A stretch of 64,000 bases of DNA, from positions 1 to 64,000 of the forward strand of contig NZ_ATVA01000014.1 of the NCBI RefSeq assembly GCF_000420485.1, given 5' to 3'. The position numbers and the translations under genes were made by a program. A model generated the notes under the pieces. That model was not told the origin of the DNA. It ran no database searches and saw nothing but the letters and a program-made list of their open reading frames with translations. How positions within the stretch are numbered: the stretch's first letter is position 1; each line of letters starts with the position of its first letter. Positions 8,602 through 22,002 of this stretch are shown piece by piece. Source of the DNA: Paucidesulfovibrio longus DSM 6739. GTDB lineage: Bacteria; Desulfobacterota; Desulfovibrionia; Desulfovibrionales; Desulfovibrionaceae.

Positions 8602-9771
8602 ATGGACCGTTCCGACAACAATCCCGGTGGCTTCGACGCACTCGTGGTCGGGGCCGGTCCGGCCGGATCCGCTGCGGCGCGCACCCTGGCCCTCGGAGGC
8701 CTGCGCGTCGCGCTCATGGACCGCGCCCTTTTCCCCAGGCCCAAGCTCTGCGGCGGGCTGCTGACGAAAAAAACCCTACGCGCCCTGGACGCCGCCTTTG
8801 GGCTATGCCGCGAAGCCCTCGTCGAACAGGGCGTCATCTTCGGCCAGTCCGACGCCTTTTCCCTCTACCATCGGGACAGGCTGCTCCATTCCGGCACCGC
8901 GCCTTTTCCCTTCCACTTCGCGAGCAGAAGCGCAATGGACCACCTGCTGCTCCGCAAGGCCGTCGAGGCCGGGGCCGAACTCGTCCAGGCCAGGGCAATC
9001 GACTGTAATCCGCAGCGGGGCACGGTGGCAACCGAAGACGGACGAACCTTCCAGGCGCGCTTCATCATCGGCGCGGACGGAGCCAACAGCCGCGTGCGCC
9101 GCGCGCTTCAGCCCGACAAGAACCGCTGGCGCTGCAACCTCGCGGACAGCATCGAGCTGCGCATCCCCCGCGACGGCCTGGCCTCCCCCCTGCGCGATCT
9201 CCAAAAGCCGCTGCTGCACCTCGGCTTCAACAAGGCCGGGTACGGCTGGGTTTTTCCCAACCCGGAACACCTCGTCATCGGCATGTGCGGGCTGCGGGAG
9301 AAACGCCCCTTGCGCGCCAGCCTCCAGGAATATCTCGACACCCTCCACATCCGCACCGAGCAGCGGCCTCCGATGCAGGGCCATCCCCTGCCCTACGGCA
9401 ATTGGCTCAAAATCAGCGGCAAAGGCCCCCTGCTGCTCGCGGGCGACGCGGCCGGGCTCGTGGAGCCGACCCTGGGCGAAGGCATTTTCTACGCCCTCAT
9501 GAGCGGCAAATACGCGGCGCTCTCCGTGCTCGATCAGGTCCGCAACCTGGGCAGCGCGGACGCGCTCTATCGGCGGCGGCTGGAAAGGAATCTTTTTCCT
9601 GAACTCAAAGCTTCGAATATGCTCAGAAAAATCCTGCTGACCGCCGTGCGCGTCCACGGCTATGCGCCCGTGTCCCTGTTTCTGAAAGCCGGAGGGTCCA
9701 AACTCGCAGAAATGGTCCACGGCGAACGGAGCTACGCCCTGCTGCGCAGGAAACGCTGGGAATGGGACTGA
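8602..9771 (+). CDS. FAD-dependent oxidoreductase, geranylgeranyl reductase family
   Basis: The protein has 389 residues. It opens with the Rossmann FAD motif GAGPAGSAAA (17-26), followed by PKLCGGLL typical of geranylgeranyl-reductase-like flavoproteins, GYGWVFP in the middle (the PxxYxWxFP-like signature), and GDAAGLVEPTLGEGIFYA, which contacts FAD. Family members reduce isoprenoid double bonds in lipids or quinones, and the true substrate here cannot be stated. It is divergent from the HAD gene. Its stop is followed 67 bases later by the two-hairpin repeat element at 9838. Confidence 0.8.
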   Translation: MDRSDNNPGGFDALVVGAGPAGSAAARTLALGGLRVALMDRALFPRPKLCGGLLTKKTLRALDAAFGLCREALVEQGVIFGQSDAFSLYHRDRLLHSGTAPFPFHFASRSAMDHLLLRKAVEAGAELVQARAIDCNPQRGTVATEDGRTFQARFIIGADGANSRVRRALQPDKNRWRCNLADSIELRIPRDGLASPLRDLQKPLLHLGFNKAGYGWVFPNPEHLVIGMCGLREKRPLRASLQEYLDTLHIRTEQRPPMQGHPLPYGNWLKISGKGPLLLAGDAAGLVEPTLGEGIFYALMSGKYAALSVLDQVRNLGSADALYRRRLERNLFPELKASNMLRKILLTAVRVHGYAPVSLFLKAGGSKLAEMVHGERSYALLRRKRWEWD

Positions 9772-9837
9772 AGCATTTTGGGATGAGGCGAGAAAAAGGG
9801 CAGAAAAAAGGCCAAGAGAAAAATGCTTGGAGAAGAT

Positions 9838-9905
9838 GCCTCCGGCGGCCCAGGGGCCCGCGGCCCCTGGGAACCCCTTTTGCCGACCGCGACCAGCGCG
9901 GTCGG
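9838..9905 (+). repeat. Two-hairpin intergenic element, copy 1
   Basis: The element starts with GCCTCCGGCGG. A 10-bp perfect hairpin follows (arms CCCAGGGGCC at 9849-9858 and GGCCCCTGGG at 9862-9871, loop CGC), then AACCCCTTTTGC, then a second 9-bp hairpin (CCGACCGCG 9883-9891 with CGCGGTCGG 9897-9905). A second copy lies at 34231-34313 on the other strand with compensatory changes in the stem. Each copy follows a stop codon in the direction of the gene. It may act as a terminator or RNA-stabilising 3' element. Confidence 0.75.
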
Positions 9906-9971
9906 GCGGGTGCAATAGAGAGCTGGAGAGGTTCGGAAAGCTGGATTCGGGCGCGGACCGGCTATGAGACG

Positions 9972-10002
9972 AAAAAAAGCCGGACGCCCTGGAGCGTCCG
10001 GC
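9972..10002 (-). terminator. Rho-independent terminator of the DUF39 gene
   Basis: The arms GCCGGACGC (9979-9987) and GCGTCCGGC (9994-10002) form a perfect 9-bp stem with a 6-base loop. On the minus strand the stem is followed by seven Ts. It lies about 80 bases past the DUF39 stop. The remainder of the 312-base gap (9906-9971, 10003-10083) shows only a weak TATTTCTC/GAGAAATA inverted repeat near 10037-10061. Confidence 0.85.
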
Positions 10003-10083
10003 TGGAATTTTCCGATACGTTTTGTTTGATCGCGGGTATTTCTCTCTGGAAAGGAGAAATATCACCGCTTGCTTCGCTTCAGG

Positions 10084-11256
10084 CTAGAAGAAGCAGTCGA
10101 TCTCCTCGACCGGCTGGGTCAGGCTGAAGTTCCCGTCCAGAATCCACTTCTTGAGCTCGTCGGCCACTTCCACGGACATGGGATAGGAAGTCAGCGGCAC
10201 GGTGGCCACCTTCTTGCCGTCGAGCACGATCTCCCCGGACTGGAGTTCCTCGAAGGTCACATGTCCGAGCACGCGGGGCACGCCGTTGGGATAATCATAG
10301 CCGTAATCGCGCACGGGCACCTGGATGTCCGCGTTGGACACGCCCGTATGCCAGGCGATCTCCTCGTTGAGGATGGGAATGGGGATGCCCACGCCCACGG
10401 CCAAGGAGCAGCCGTAGCCCACGATGGACACGCCGCGCACATAGCGCGGGTTCATCTTCTTCATGTCGCCCTTGAGCATCAGGGTTCCGGACGGCGTGGT
10501 CGGAATGCCGTACTCGTTGCGGGGCGGCTTGGGGTTGTGCTGCGTTCCGGAGCCGATCACATAGCCCACGCCGCCGCCCAGGAAGATGCGCGTGCCCAGG
10601 CCGATGGTCTTGAACAGCGGATCGTTGAACAGGGGCGAAAGCTCGCCCGCCGTGGCGTAGTTGGCGTTGCGGGACTTGGGCTTCAGCGGGCCCATGTAGG
10701 TGTAGATGGTCCGGCTGGTCAGGTTCACGGCGCAGTTGTAGTTCTGGTAGCAGTTGCGCGGGTTGAGCAGCCAGGCATTGGGCAGGTCCGCCAGGGTCAC
10801 GTCCTTGTCGAGCTTGCGGCGCGGATAGCAGTCCGTTCCGTAGGCGCGGGCCTTGAGATGCACGGCCTTGCCGCGCAGCAGGTCTTCGATGACGTGGCCG
10901 CCGCCGTAGACGAAGCGGCCGGGATAGACCTTGTTCAGGGGATCGTCCTCGGCGGGCTCGGTGGCGCCCATGTAGCCGTCCACCGCGGCCAGGCCGGAAT
11001 AGGCGGGCACGTTGTTCAGCCAGAGCTGGGAAACCTTCATCACGGGCGGTTCCTGCCCGATGTTGAAGAGCATGCCGGAAGAGCACATGGTCGAGAACGT
11101 TCCCGTGGTGACCACGTCCACTTCCTTGGCCGCCTTGACCTTGCCGAGGCGGCGCACTTCCGCGGTCATTTCTTCCGCGTTGAGCACGACCGCCTTGCCT
11201 TTGCGGATGCGGTCGTTGATTTCCTGGATGGTTTTATTGACCTGATGGGTGGCCAC
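10084..11256 (-). CDS. DUF39 homocysteine biosynthesis protein
   Basis: The 390-residue protein matches the DUF39 (COG1900) family. Work in methanogens and Desulfovibrio has tied this family to homocysteine formation from aspartate semialdehyde and sulfide, bypassing the usual acyl-homoserine route (established for the family; the reaction details here are inferred). Visible traits are Cys-containing NPRNCYQNYNC, GGGVGYVIGSGTQHNP, and a C-terminal VPLTSYPMS. The CBS or ferredoxin C-terminal domain of some relatives is absent. GTG start at 11256 is preceded by GGAGG. It diverges from dnaA with 228 bases between them. The ferredoxin-type partner protein known from other species is not adjacent. 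Confidence 0.85.
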   Translation of the reverse strand: MATHQVNKTIQEINDRIRKGKAVVLNAEEMTAEVRRLGKVKAAKEVDVVTTGTFSTMCSSGMLFNIGQEPPVMKVSQLWLNNVPAYSGLAAVDGYMGATEPAEDDPLNKVYPGRFVYGGGHVIEDLLRGKAVHLKARAYGTDCYPRRKLDKDVTLADLPNAWLLNPRNCYQNYNCAVNLTSRTIYTYMGPLKPKSRNANYATAGELSPLFNDPLFKTIGLGTRIFLGGGVGYVIGSGTQHNPKPPRNEYGIPTTPSGTLMLKGDMKKMNPRYVRGVSIVGYGCSLAVGVGIPIPILNEEIAWHTGVSNADIQVPVRDYGYDYPNGVPRVLGHVTFEELQSGEIVLDGKKVATVPLTSYPMSVEVADELKKWILDGNFSLTQPVEEIDCFF

Positions 11257-11387
11257 GGGTACCTCCGTTCATACATATGGCTTGGAAGTCTTTGATAGTG
11301 TCTCAAATCGTTTCCGAAGGCAATTTTTTTCCGGGAACCTGCCTGCGGCCCCTTGTGCGCCCTTGGCTTGGGGGCTTTTTTGAGCTA

Positions 11388-11393
11388 TATAAT
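11388..11393 (+). promoter_or_regulatory. Candidate -10 of the dnaA promoter
   Basis: A perfect TATAAT sits within CTATATAATGATACG, about 90 bases upstream of dnaA. No convincing -35 is present at 17 bases; TTGGCT at 11363 would need a 19-base spacer. I found no cluster of DnaA boxes in this 228-base region. Confidence 0.4.
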
Positions 11394-11484
11394 GATACGT
11401 TCCGACGCAGTCAGAAGCGTTGCTCTTCATTCCAGAATTTCTGCAATTATTTCTACAACCTGAAAAGTCAGCAAAGACCCGGCC

Positions 11485-12795
11485 TTGAACGCAAAGCAAG
11501 CACTTCGAGAACACCTTCTTCAGACCAGTTCGGAACAGGAGCTCCGCCGCTGGTTCGACCCGCTGGACGTGGACATCGTCCCGGCGGAACGTCGCGCCTC
11601 CGTGCTCTTTCCGCACGGCTTCTTCGCGCGCTGGTTCGAGGGCACGATTCAGGACAAGTTCGAAGCGCAGCTGAACTCGTTCCTCGGCGGCGAATACACG
11701 ATCCGCTACAACACCCCCTCCAACGGCGGGGAGAACGGCCGCGCGGTGGAGACAAGCACCAAGGCCGTGGGCTTCCCCTTTGATTCCCAGTTCATCTTCG
11801 ATTCCTTCCTGGTGAACAAGAAAAACTACTTCCCGCTGGCCTCGGCCCGGGAGGTGACCAAGCAGGCGGGCACGCTCTTCAATCCCTTCCTCATCTGCGG
11901 GGAGCACGGTTCGGGCAAGTCCCACCTCCTGCGCGCCATCGCCAACGAGATCAGCAAGAAAGCCGACCCCGCCTCCCTGCTGCTGCTCTCCATGGACGAG
12001 CTGAAGAACCTCTACAGCACCACCTTTTCCGGCGACGTCTTCCGGGCGCGCAACCATATTTTCTCCCACGACTTCCTGTTCATCGACGACTTCCACCAGA
12101 TCCAGAAGTACGACGGCATGCAGCAGGAAATGATCATTATTTTCAACCATTTCTTCGATCGAAAGAAACAGATGGTCTTCTGCTGCCAGGACAAGATATC
12201 CTCCTACGACTATCTTGATCCGGTGCTGCTCTCCCGGCTGGAATGGGGGCTGATGGTCTCGCTCAAGCAGCCGGACCTGGAAGTGCGCATCGACTACATC
12301 CGCGAGCAGGCCAAGCTCAAGAAGCTGCCCCTGTCCAAGGAACAGATCCTGACCCTGGCCCAGCGCTTCAAGGATTTCCGCTACCTTCAGGGCATCCTCA
12401 TCAAGCTGGTGGCCTTCCGCGAGCTGGTCCGCAAGGACATCTCCAAACGGGATTTCGAGCAGATCCTGAACAACACGGAAGAAACCACCACGGAAACGCT
12501 CAAGTCCGAGCACGTCATCTCCCTGGTGGCCGACCATTTCGGGGTCAGCGTCAAGGAGCTGAAAGGCAGCAAGCGCCACGCCCACATCGCCCAGGCCCGC
12601 CAGGTTTCCATGTACCTGTGCAAGACGCTCCTGCCGGTTTCCTACCCGGCGCTGGGCAGGACTTTCGGCGGCAAGGACCACTCCACCGTGCTCTACTCGG
12701 TAAAAAAAATAGAGCAACTTCGGGAAGATGACCCCACAATGAACAGCCTGTTGAAAGAGTTGAAGAAGAAATGTCTGCTTTACGGCAGAGAGTGA
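11485..12795 (+). CDS. dnaA: Chromosomal replication initiator protein DnaA
   Basis: The 436-residue AAA+ ATPase binds DnaA boxes and opens the origin. Domain I is divergent. The Walker A loop is GEHGSGKS (139-146), Walker B is FLFIDD, and the C-terminal DNA-binding helix-turn-helix is intact (ARQVSMYL, then LGRTFGGKDHSTVLYSV). The AAA+ core departs from common DnaA (GKS not GKT; IDDFHQI not IDDIQFL), as I recall for Desulfovibrio proteins. The start is a TTG at 11485: an in-frame stop at 11461 excludes longer forms and no ATG is near. There is no clear Shine-Dalgarno. It leads the dnaA-dnaN-gyrB-gyrA block. Confidence 0.92.
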   Translation: MNAKQALREHLLQTSSEQELRRWFDPLDVDIVPAERRASVLFPHGFFARWFEGTIQDKFEAQLNSFLGGEYTIRYNTPSNGGENGRAVETSTKAVGFPFDSQFIFDSFLVNKKNYFPLASAREVTKQAGTLFNPFLICGEHGSGKSHLLRAIANEISKKADPASLLLLSMDELKNLYSTTFSGDVFRARNHIFSHDFLFIDDFHQIQKYDGMQQEMIIIFNHFFDRKKQMVFCCQDKISSYDYLDPVLLSRLEWGLMVSLKQPDLEVRIDYIREQAKLKKLPLSKEQILTLAQRFKDFRYLQGILIKLVAFRELVRKDISKRDFEQILNNTEETTTETLKSEHVISLVADHFGVSVKELKGSKRHAHIAQARQVSMYLCKTLLPVSYPALGRTFGGKDHSTVLYSVKKIEQLREDDPTMNSLLKELKKKCLLYGRE

Positions 12796-12824
12796 TCCCC
12801 GTGCGGGGGGGTGTCGGTGAAGTT

Positions 12825-12892
12825 CCTTGTCCTCGACAAGGCGTGTAGATATTTTTTCTATAAAATACAGCCTGATAACATGGTTATCTACC
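12825..12892 (+). promoter_or_regulatory. dnaA-dnaN intergenic control region with inverted repeats
   Basis: The 136-base gap holds a 7-bp hairpin (CCTTGTC/GACAAGG, 12825-12841), an AT-rich TATAAAAT at 12859 that may be the dnaN -10, and an inverted repeat GATAAC-ATG-GTTATC (12874-12888). The right half extends to TTATCTACC, two mismatches from the DnaA box TTATCCACA. It is a candidate site for DnaA control of dnaN or a minimal origin element, but unproven. Confidence 0.35.
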
Positions 12893-12931
12893 AAGTGACA
12901 GGCCTTATAAAAGCAACAAGGAGTCTTCTTT

Positions 12932-16506
<3,575 letters not shown>

Positions 16507-16592
16507 CAGCATTACGAAGGGTTCGGTCCGGCTTTTCCGAGGTCACGGCGTGAACCGGAAGCAGCGGCCCCGCCCTTCGCCATGGAGGATAC

Positions 16593-19022
<2,430 letters not shown>

Positions 19023-19826
19023 ATGGCGACCCCCCATCGCGTTGCGCTCATTCTGGCTCTGCTGGCGAGCCTCGGCTGTCTGCTTGCGGGCTGTTCCGTT
19101 CCCGGTTCCAGCGAGCGCTCGGACCTGGAAGAGGTGCGCACTGCGTACATGAACGGCTTCTACATCGAGGCCAAGGAAGGGTACGAACGCTACCTTCAGC
19201 GCTACCCCAAGGGCGAGAACCGGCTCGAAGCCTGGGAGCGGCTTCTGGAAATCGCGCTCAACGTCAAGGGCGACCTGGACCGCTCCATCGTGCTGCTGGA
19301 AGCCATGATCCTGGAGTACGGGGAAAAGTCCAATTCGGCCTGGACCCTGATGTTCCAGCTCGGCGAGCTCTACGACCAGCGCGGCGACCGGACCAAGGCG
19401 CTGGACACCTGGCAGAAATGCCTGGAGCTGAGCGGGGACGACCAGCAGCGCAAGGTGGAAACCCTGCTGCGCATGGCCGGAGTGCACCGGGTGCTGCGCA
19501 ACTACGACCGCGCCCTGACCCTGCTTCAGCAGTGCGAGGAGCTGGCCCCGGACGGGCCGACCCGCGCGCGCTGCCAGTACGAGGAGGCCCAGACCTACAG
19601 CTTCATGCAGAGCTGGGGCCAGGCCAAGGAAGTGCTGGAAGTGATCATGGCGGACGGCGTGGCCGACAAGGACACCCAGGCCCTGGCCGTGTTCCTGCTG
19701 GCCGACGTCTACGAGCAGGAAATGGACTTCGACCGGGCGCGCGAGCTCTTCCATTCCATAGAAGACACCTACCCGAATCCCAAGGTCATCCAGATCCGGC
19801 TGAAGAACATGGGCAAGGGCCATTAG
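19023..19826 (+). CDS. TPR-repeat lipoprotein
   Basis: The protein has 267 residues with a signal peptide and lipobox LLAGC, so Cys24 should be lipidated and the protein anchored in a membrane. The mature part is a chain of tetratricopeptide-like helix pairs (for example MNGFYIEAKEGYERYLQRYP and LRNYDRALTLLQQCEELAP), resembling BamD/YfgC-type scaffold proteins without identifying one. The ATG directly abuts the gyrA stop, suggesting coupling. A strong terminator follows 26 bases after its stop, so it closes the dnaA-gyrA run. Function is unknown. Confidence 0.8.
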   Translation: MATPHRVALILALLASLGCLLAGCSVPGSSERSDLEEVRTAYMNGFYIEAKEGYERYLQRYPKGENRLEAWERLLEIALNVKGDLDRSIVLLEAMILEYGEKSNSAWTLMFQLGELYDQRGDRTKALDTWQKCLELSGDDQQRKVETLLRMAGVHRVLRNYDRALTLLQQCEELAPDGPTRARCQYEEAQTYSFMQSWGQAKEVLEVIMADGVADKDTQALAVFLLADVYEQEMDFDRARELFHSIEDTYPNPKVIQIRLKNMGKGH

Positions 19827-19852
19827 CCGGACAACGCATCAACGGCATTCCA

Positions 19853-19882
19853 GGGAGGATCGGAAACGGTCCTCCCTTTTTT
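19853..19882 (+). terminator. Rho-independent terminator after the gyrA/TPR genes
   Basis: GGGAGGA (19853-19859) pairs with TCCTCCC (19870-19876) across a 10-base loop, followed by six Ts. Confidence 0.88.
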
Positions 19883-19977
19883 CATGCGCGCCTGTTTTCA
19901 TGCGCGGCCCAAAGGAGCGCACGCACGTGCGCGGCGGCCGCGCGCTCTATGGAACCGTGCGGAAACGTGCGGAAACG

Positions 19978-20002
19978 AAAAAGGCCCCCGCGAACGGGGG
20001 CC
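19978..20002 (-). terminator. Rho-independent terminator of glnA
   Basis: GGCCCCCG and CGGGGGCC (19983-20002) form an 8-bp stem with a CGAA loop. On the minus strand it is followed by TTTTT. It lies 32 bases past the glnA stop. Between it and the previous terminator are short direct repeats (TTTTCATGCGCG twice, CGTGCGGAAA twice). Confidence 0.88.
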
Positions 20003-20034
20003 CAGGAATGACGGCGATGAGGGTCGGCGTCGAA

Positions 20035-21378
20035 CTACAGAATGGGCAGGTACTTGTCCAGTTCGTACTCGGTGACCTGAGTGCGGTATTCGTCCCACTC
20101 GGCGACCTTGTTCTCGACCAGGGCGTTGTGCAGGTGGTCGCCCAGGACTTCCTTCATGAACTTGGACTTCTTCAGGTTCATGGCGGCTTCGAACAGGGAG
20201 CCGGGAAGCGCCTTGATCTTGTTGCGCTTCAGCTGGCGGTCGTTCATGTGGAAGATGTCTTCCTCGACCGGGGTGGTCAGGGTGTAGTTTTCTTCGATGC
20301 CCTTCAGACCGGCCGCGATCATGACGGCGAAGGCCAGGTAGGGGTTGGCCGCCGGATCCGGGCAGCGCAGCTCCATGCGGGTGGCCAGTTCCTTGCCGGG
20401 CTTGTACATGGGCACGCGGACAAGGGCGGAACGGTTGCGGCGGGCCCAGGCGATGTAGACCGGGGCTTCGTAGCCGGGGACCAGGCGCTTGTAGGAGTTG
20501 ACCCACTGGTTGGTCACGCAGACGAATTCGGGAGCGTGCTTGAGGATGCCGGCGATGTAGCTCTTGCCCTCGGCGGACAGATGGTACTTGTCGGATCCTT
20601 CGTAGAAGACGTTTTTGCCGTTCTTGAACAGGGACTGGTGCACGTGCATGCCGGAGCCGTTCTCGCCGAAGATGGGCTTGGGCATGAAGGAGGCGTAGCA
20701 GCCGTGCTTGCGGGCGGTTTCCTTGACGACCACGCGGTAGGTCATGGCGATGTCGGCCATGCGCAGGGCCTCGGCGTAGCGCAGGTCGATCTCATGCTGG
20801 GACGGGGCCACCTCGTGGTGGGAGTACTCGACCTGCATGCCCATGGCTTCGAGGGCGAAGATGATCTCGCGGCGGATGTTGTTGCCCAGGTCCAGCGGCG
20901 GAGCGTCGAAGTATCCGCCGTGGTCGAGGATCTCGGTGTCCTGGTCGTCGGCGAAGAGGAAGAACTCCAGCTCGGGACCGACGTAGGAGGTGTAGCCCTT
21001 CTCGGCGGCCTTGGCGAGAACCTTCTTCAGCACGTAGCGGGAATCGGCGGTGAACGGGGTGCCGTCGGGGTTGACCACGTCGCAGAACATGCGGGCGACC
21101 GGACGCTCGGTCGGACGCCAGGAGCAGATCTGGAAGGTGGTCGGATCCGGCATGGCGACCATGTCGGACTCGTCGATGCGGCAGAAGCCCAGGATCGAGG
21201 AGCCGTCAAAGCCCATGCCTTCCTCGAAGGAAGCTTCGATCTCGTTCGGGGTGATCTGGAAAGATTTCAGGGTGCCGAGGATGTCGACGAACCAGTACTG
21301 AATGAAGCTGACGTTGTAATCCTTGACGGCTTTCAGCACGTCGTCGGCGTTTTTGCAATCAAACACGGGGATATTCAT
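20035..21378 (-). CDS. glnA: Glutamine synthetase type I
   Basis: The 447-residue enzyme makes glutamine from glutamate, ammonia and ATP. Signatures include FDGSSILGFCRIDESDM near 57-73, the ATP-site region MPKPIFGENGSGMHVHQS, and NRSALVRVP. The adenylylation loop (NLYDLP) of the enterobacterial GSI-beta form is missing and the length is short, so this is GSI-alpha-like. The Arg at 67 matches the feedback-sensing arginine of the Bacillus enzyme. Control is thus unlikely to be by GlnE adenylylation. ATG 21378 follows GGAGG. It is a single-gene unit with its own terminator. Confidence 0.95.
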   Translation of the reverse strand: MNIPVFDCKNADDVLKAVKDYNVSFIQYWFVDILGTLKSFQITPNEIEASFEEGMGFDGSSILGFCRIDESDMVAMPDPTTFQICSWRPTERPVARMFCDVVNPDGTPFTADSRYVLKKVLAKAAEKGYTSYVGPELEFFLFADDQDTEILDHGGYFDAPPLDLGNNIRREIIFALEAMGMQVEYSHHEVAPSQHEIDLRYAEALRMADIAMTYRVVVKETARKHGCYASFMPKPIFGENGSGMHVHQSLFKNGKNVFYEGSDKYHLSAEGKSYIAGILKHAPEFVCVTNQWVNSYKRLVPGYEAPVYIAWARRNRSALVRVPMYKPGKELATRMELRCPDPAANPYLAFAVMIAAGLKGIEENYTLTTPVEEDIFHMNDRQLKRNKIKALPGSLFEAAMNLKKSKFMKEVLGDHLHNALVENKVAEWDEYRTQVTEYELDKYLPIL

Positions 21379-21440
21379 GTGCCGGACCTCCAAAAAGGGT
21401 TGTTGGGTTTCACGACTTGGATGCGAATGGGTTCCTGATT

Positions 21441-21456
21441 AACAAGTTCGATGCCA
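21441..21456 (-). promoter_or_regulatory. Possible sigma-54 promoter of glnA
   Basis: On the minus strand TGGCATC-GAAC-TTGTT has the exact -24/-12 spacing of sigma-54 promoters (consensus TGGCAC-N5-TTGC), but the -12 GC reads GT. It is about 60 bases before the glnA ATG, a sensible distance. The mismatch in an otherwise invariant base keeps confidence low. Confidence 0.35.
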
Positions 21457-21782
21457 ATACTAATTAGTTGCGAAATTTCAAACTGTTATCTTCATGTTGA
21501 CGCCTTTGGCAGCATCAGATTCCCATAAAAAATTACAATTTTGTGATGGAAAAACAAGCCCGCTTCAAAAATGAAACAATATTGTCAACAAAAGAGCTTG
21601 AAAAAACCGGAAATGGAACCGTAGACCACACATTATTGTCAACTTTGGACCTGTTTTTCGCCTCGTCGGGGTTGAATGAGCCATTTTTTGGGCCTCGCGT
21701 CAAGCGCATTTCGCCCTGCGGAGGCATTTCCTCGTCCTGTCTTGAAATGGCCGAAACCGGAGCCGGAACCCCTTCCACGGGC
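21457..21782. other. AT-rich non-coding stretch upstream of glnA
   Basis: No credible gene lies here; an open frame at 21543-21920 has no ribosome site, no recognisable protein character and runs through a terminator. TATTGTCAAC occurs twice in the same orientation (21580-21589, 21634-21643), 54 bases apart, the first overlapping the palindrome ACAATATTGT. On the minus strand each copy reads TTGACA, a perfect -35, but no matching -10 was found. Confidence 0.5.
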
Positions 21783-21829
21783 AAAAAAGAGTCCGCGAAT
21801 CGACTCCCAGAGCCGATTCGCGGACTTTT
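21783..21829 (-). terminator. Terminator of the MerR-like regulator gene
   Basis: AGTCCGCGAATCG (21790-21802) pairs perfectly with CGATTCGCGGACT (21814-21826) around an 11-base loop. On the minus strand it is followed by a C and six Ts; on the plus strand by four Ts, so it may be bidirectional. It lies 177 bases after the regulator stop, giving a long 3' untranslated region (21830-22002) in which nothing else was recognised. Confidence 0.8.
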
Positions 21830-22002
21830 GCCCCTGCGGCCGAACTGGGCCGCTCCGGATGCTTTTTGGGGGATGATCTCTTCCAATTTCTGCCGAAACA
21901 AGAAATTTACGGTTTCATGAGGCCTGAAACGCGTTCATTCCGGCTTGCATAGAACGAAAGTGTTATTTTCGATTCCCCGCTCGAGCGATTGCTCTGCGAA
22001 GT

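Noticed and set aside
11257-11484. S-box or other SAM-related riboswitch in the leader of the DUF39 gene
   Set aside because: No SAM-I, SAM-II or SAH motif could be found; only a short TTTGA/TCAAA inverted repeat is present.
21543-21920. 125-codon open frame upstream of glnA
   Set aside because: No ribosome site, no recognisable protein character, and it runs through a strong terminator hairpin.
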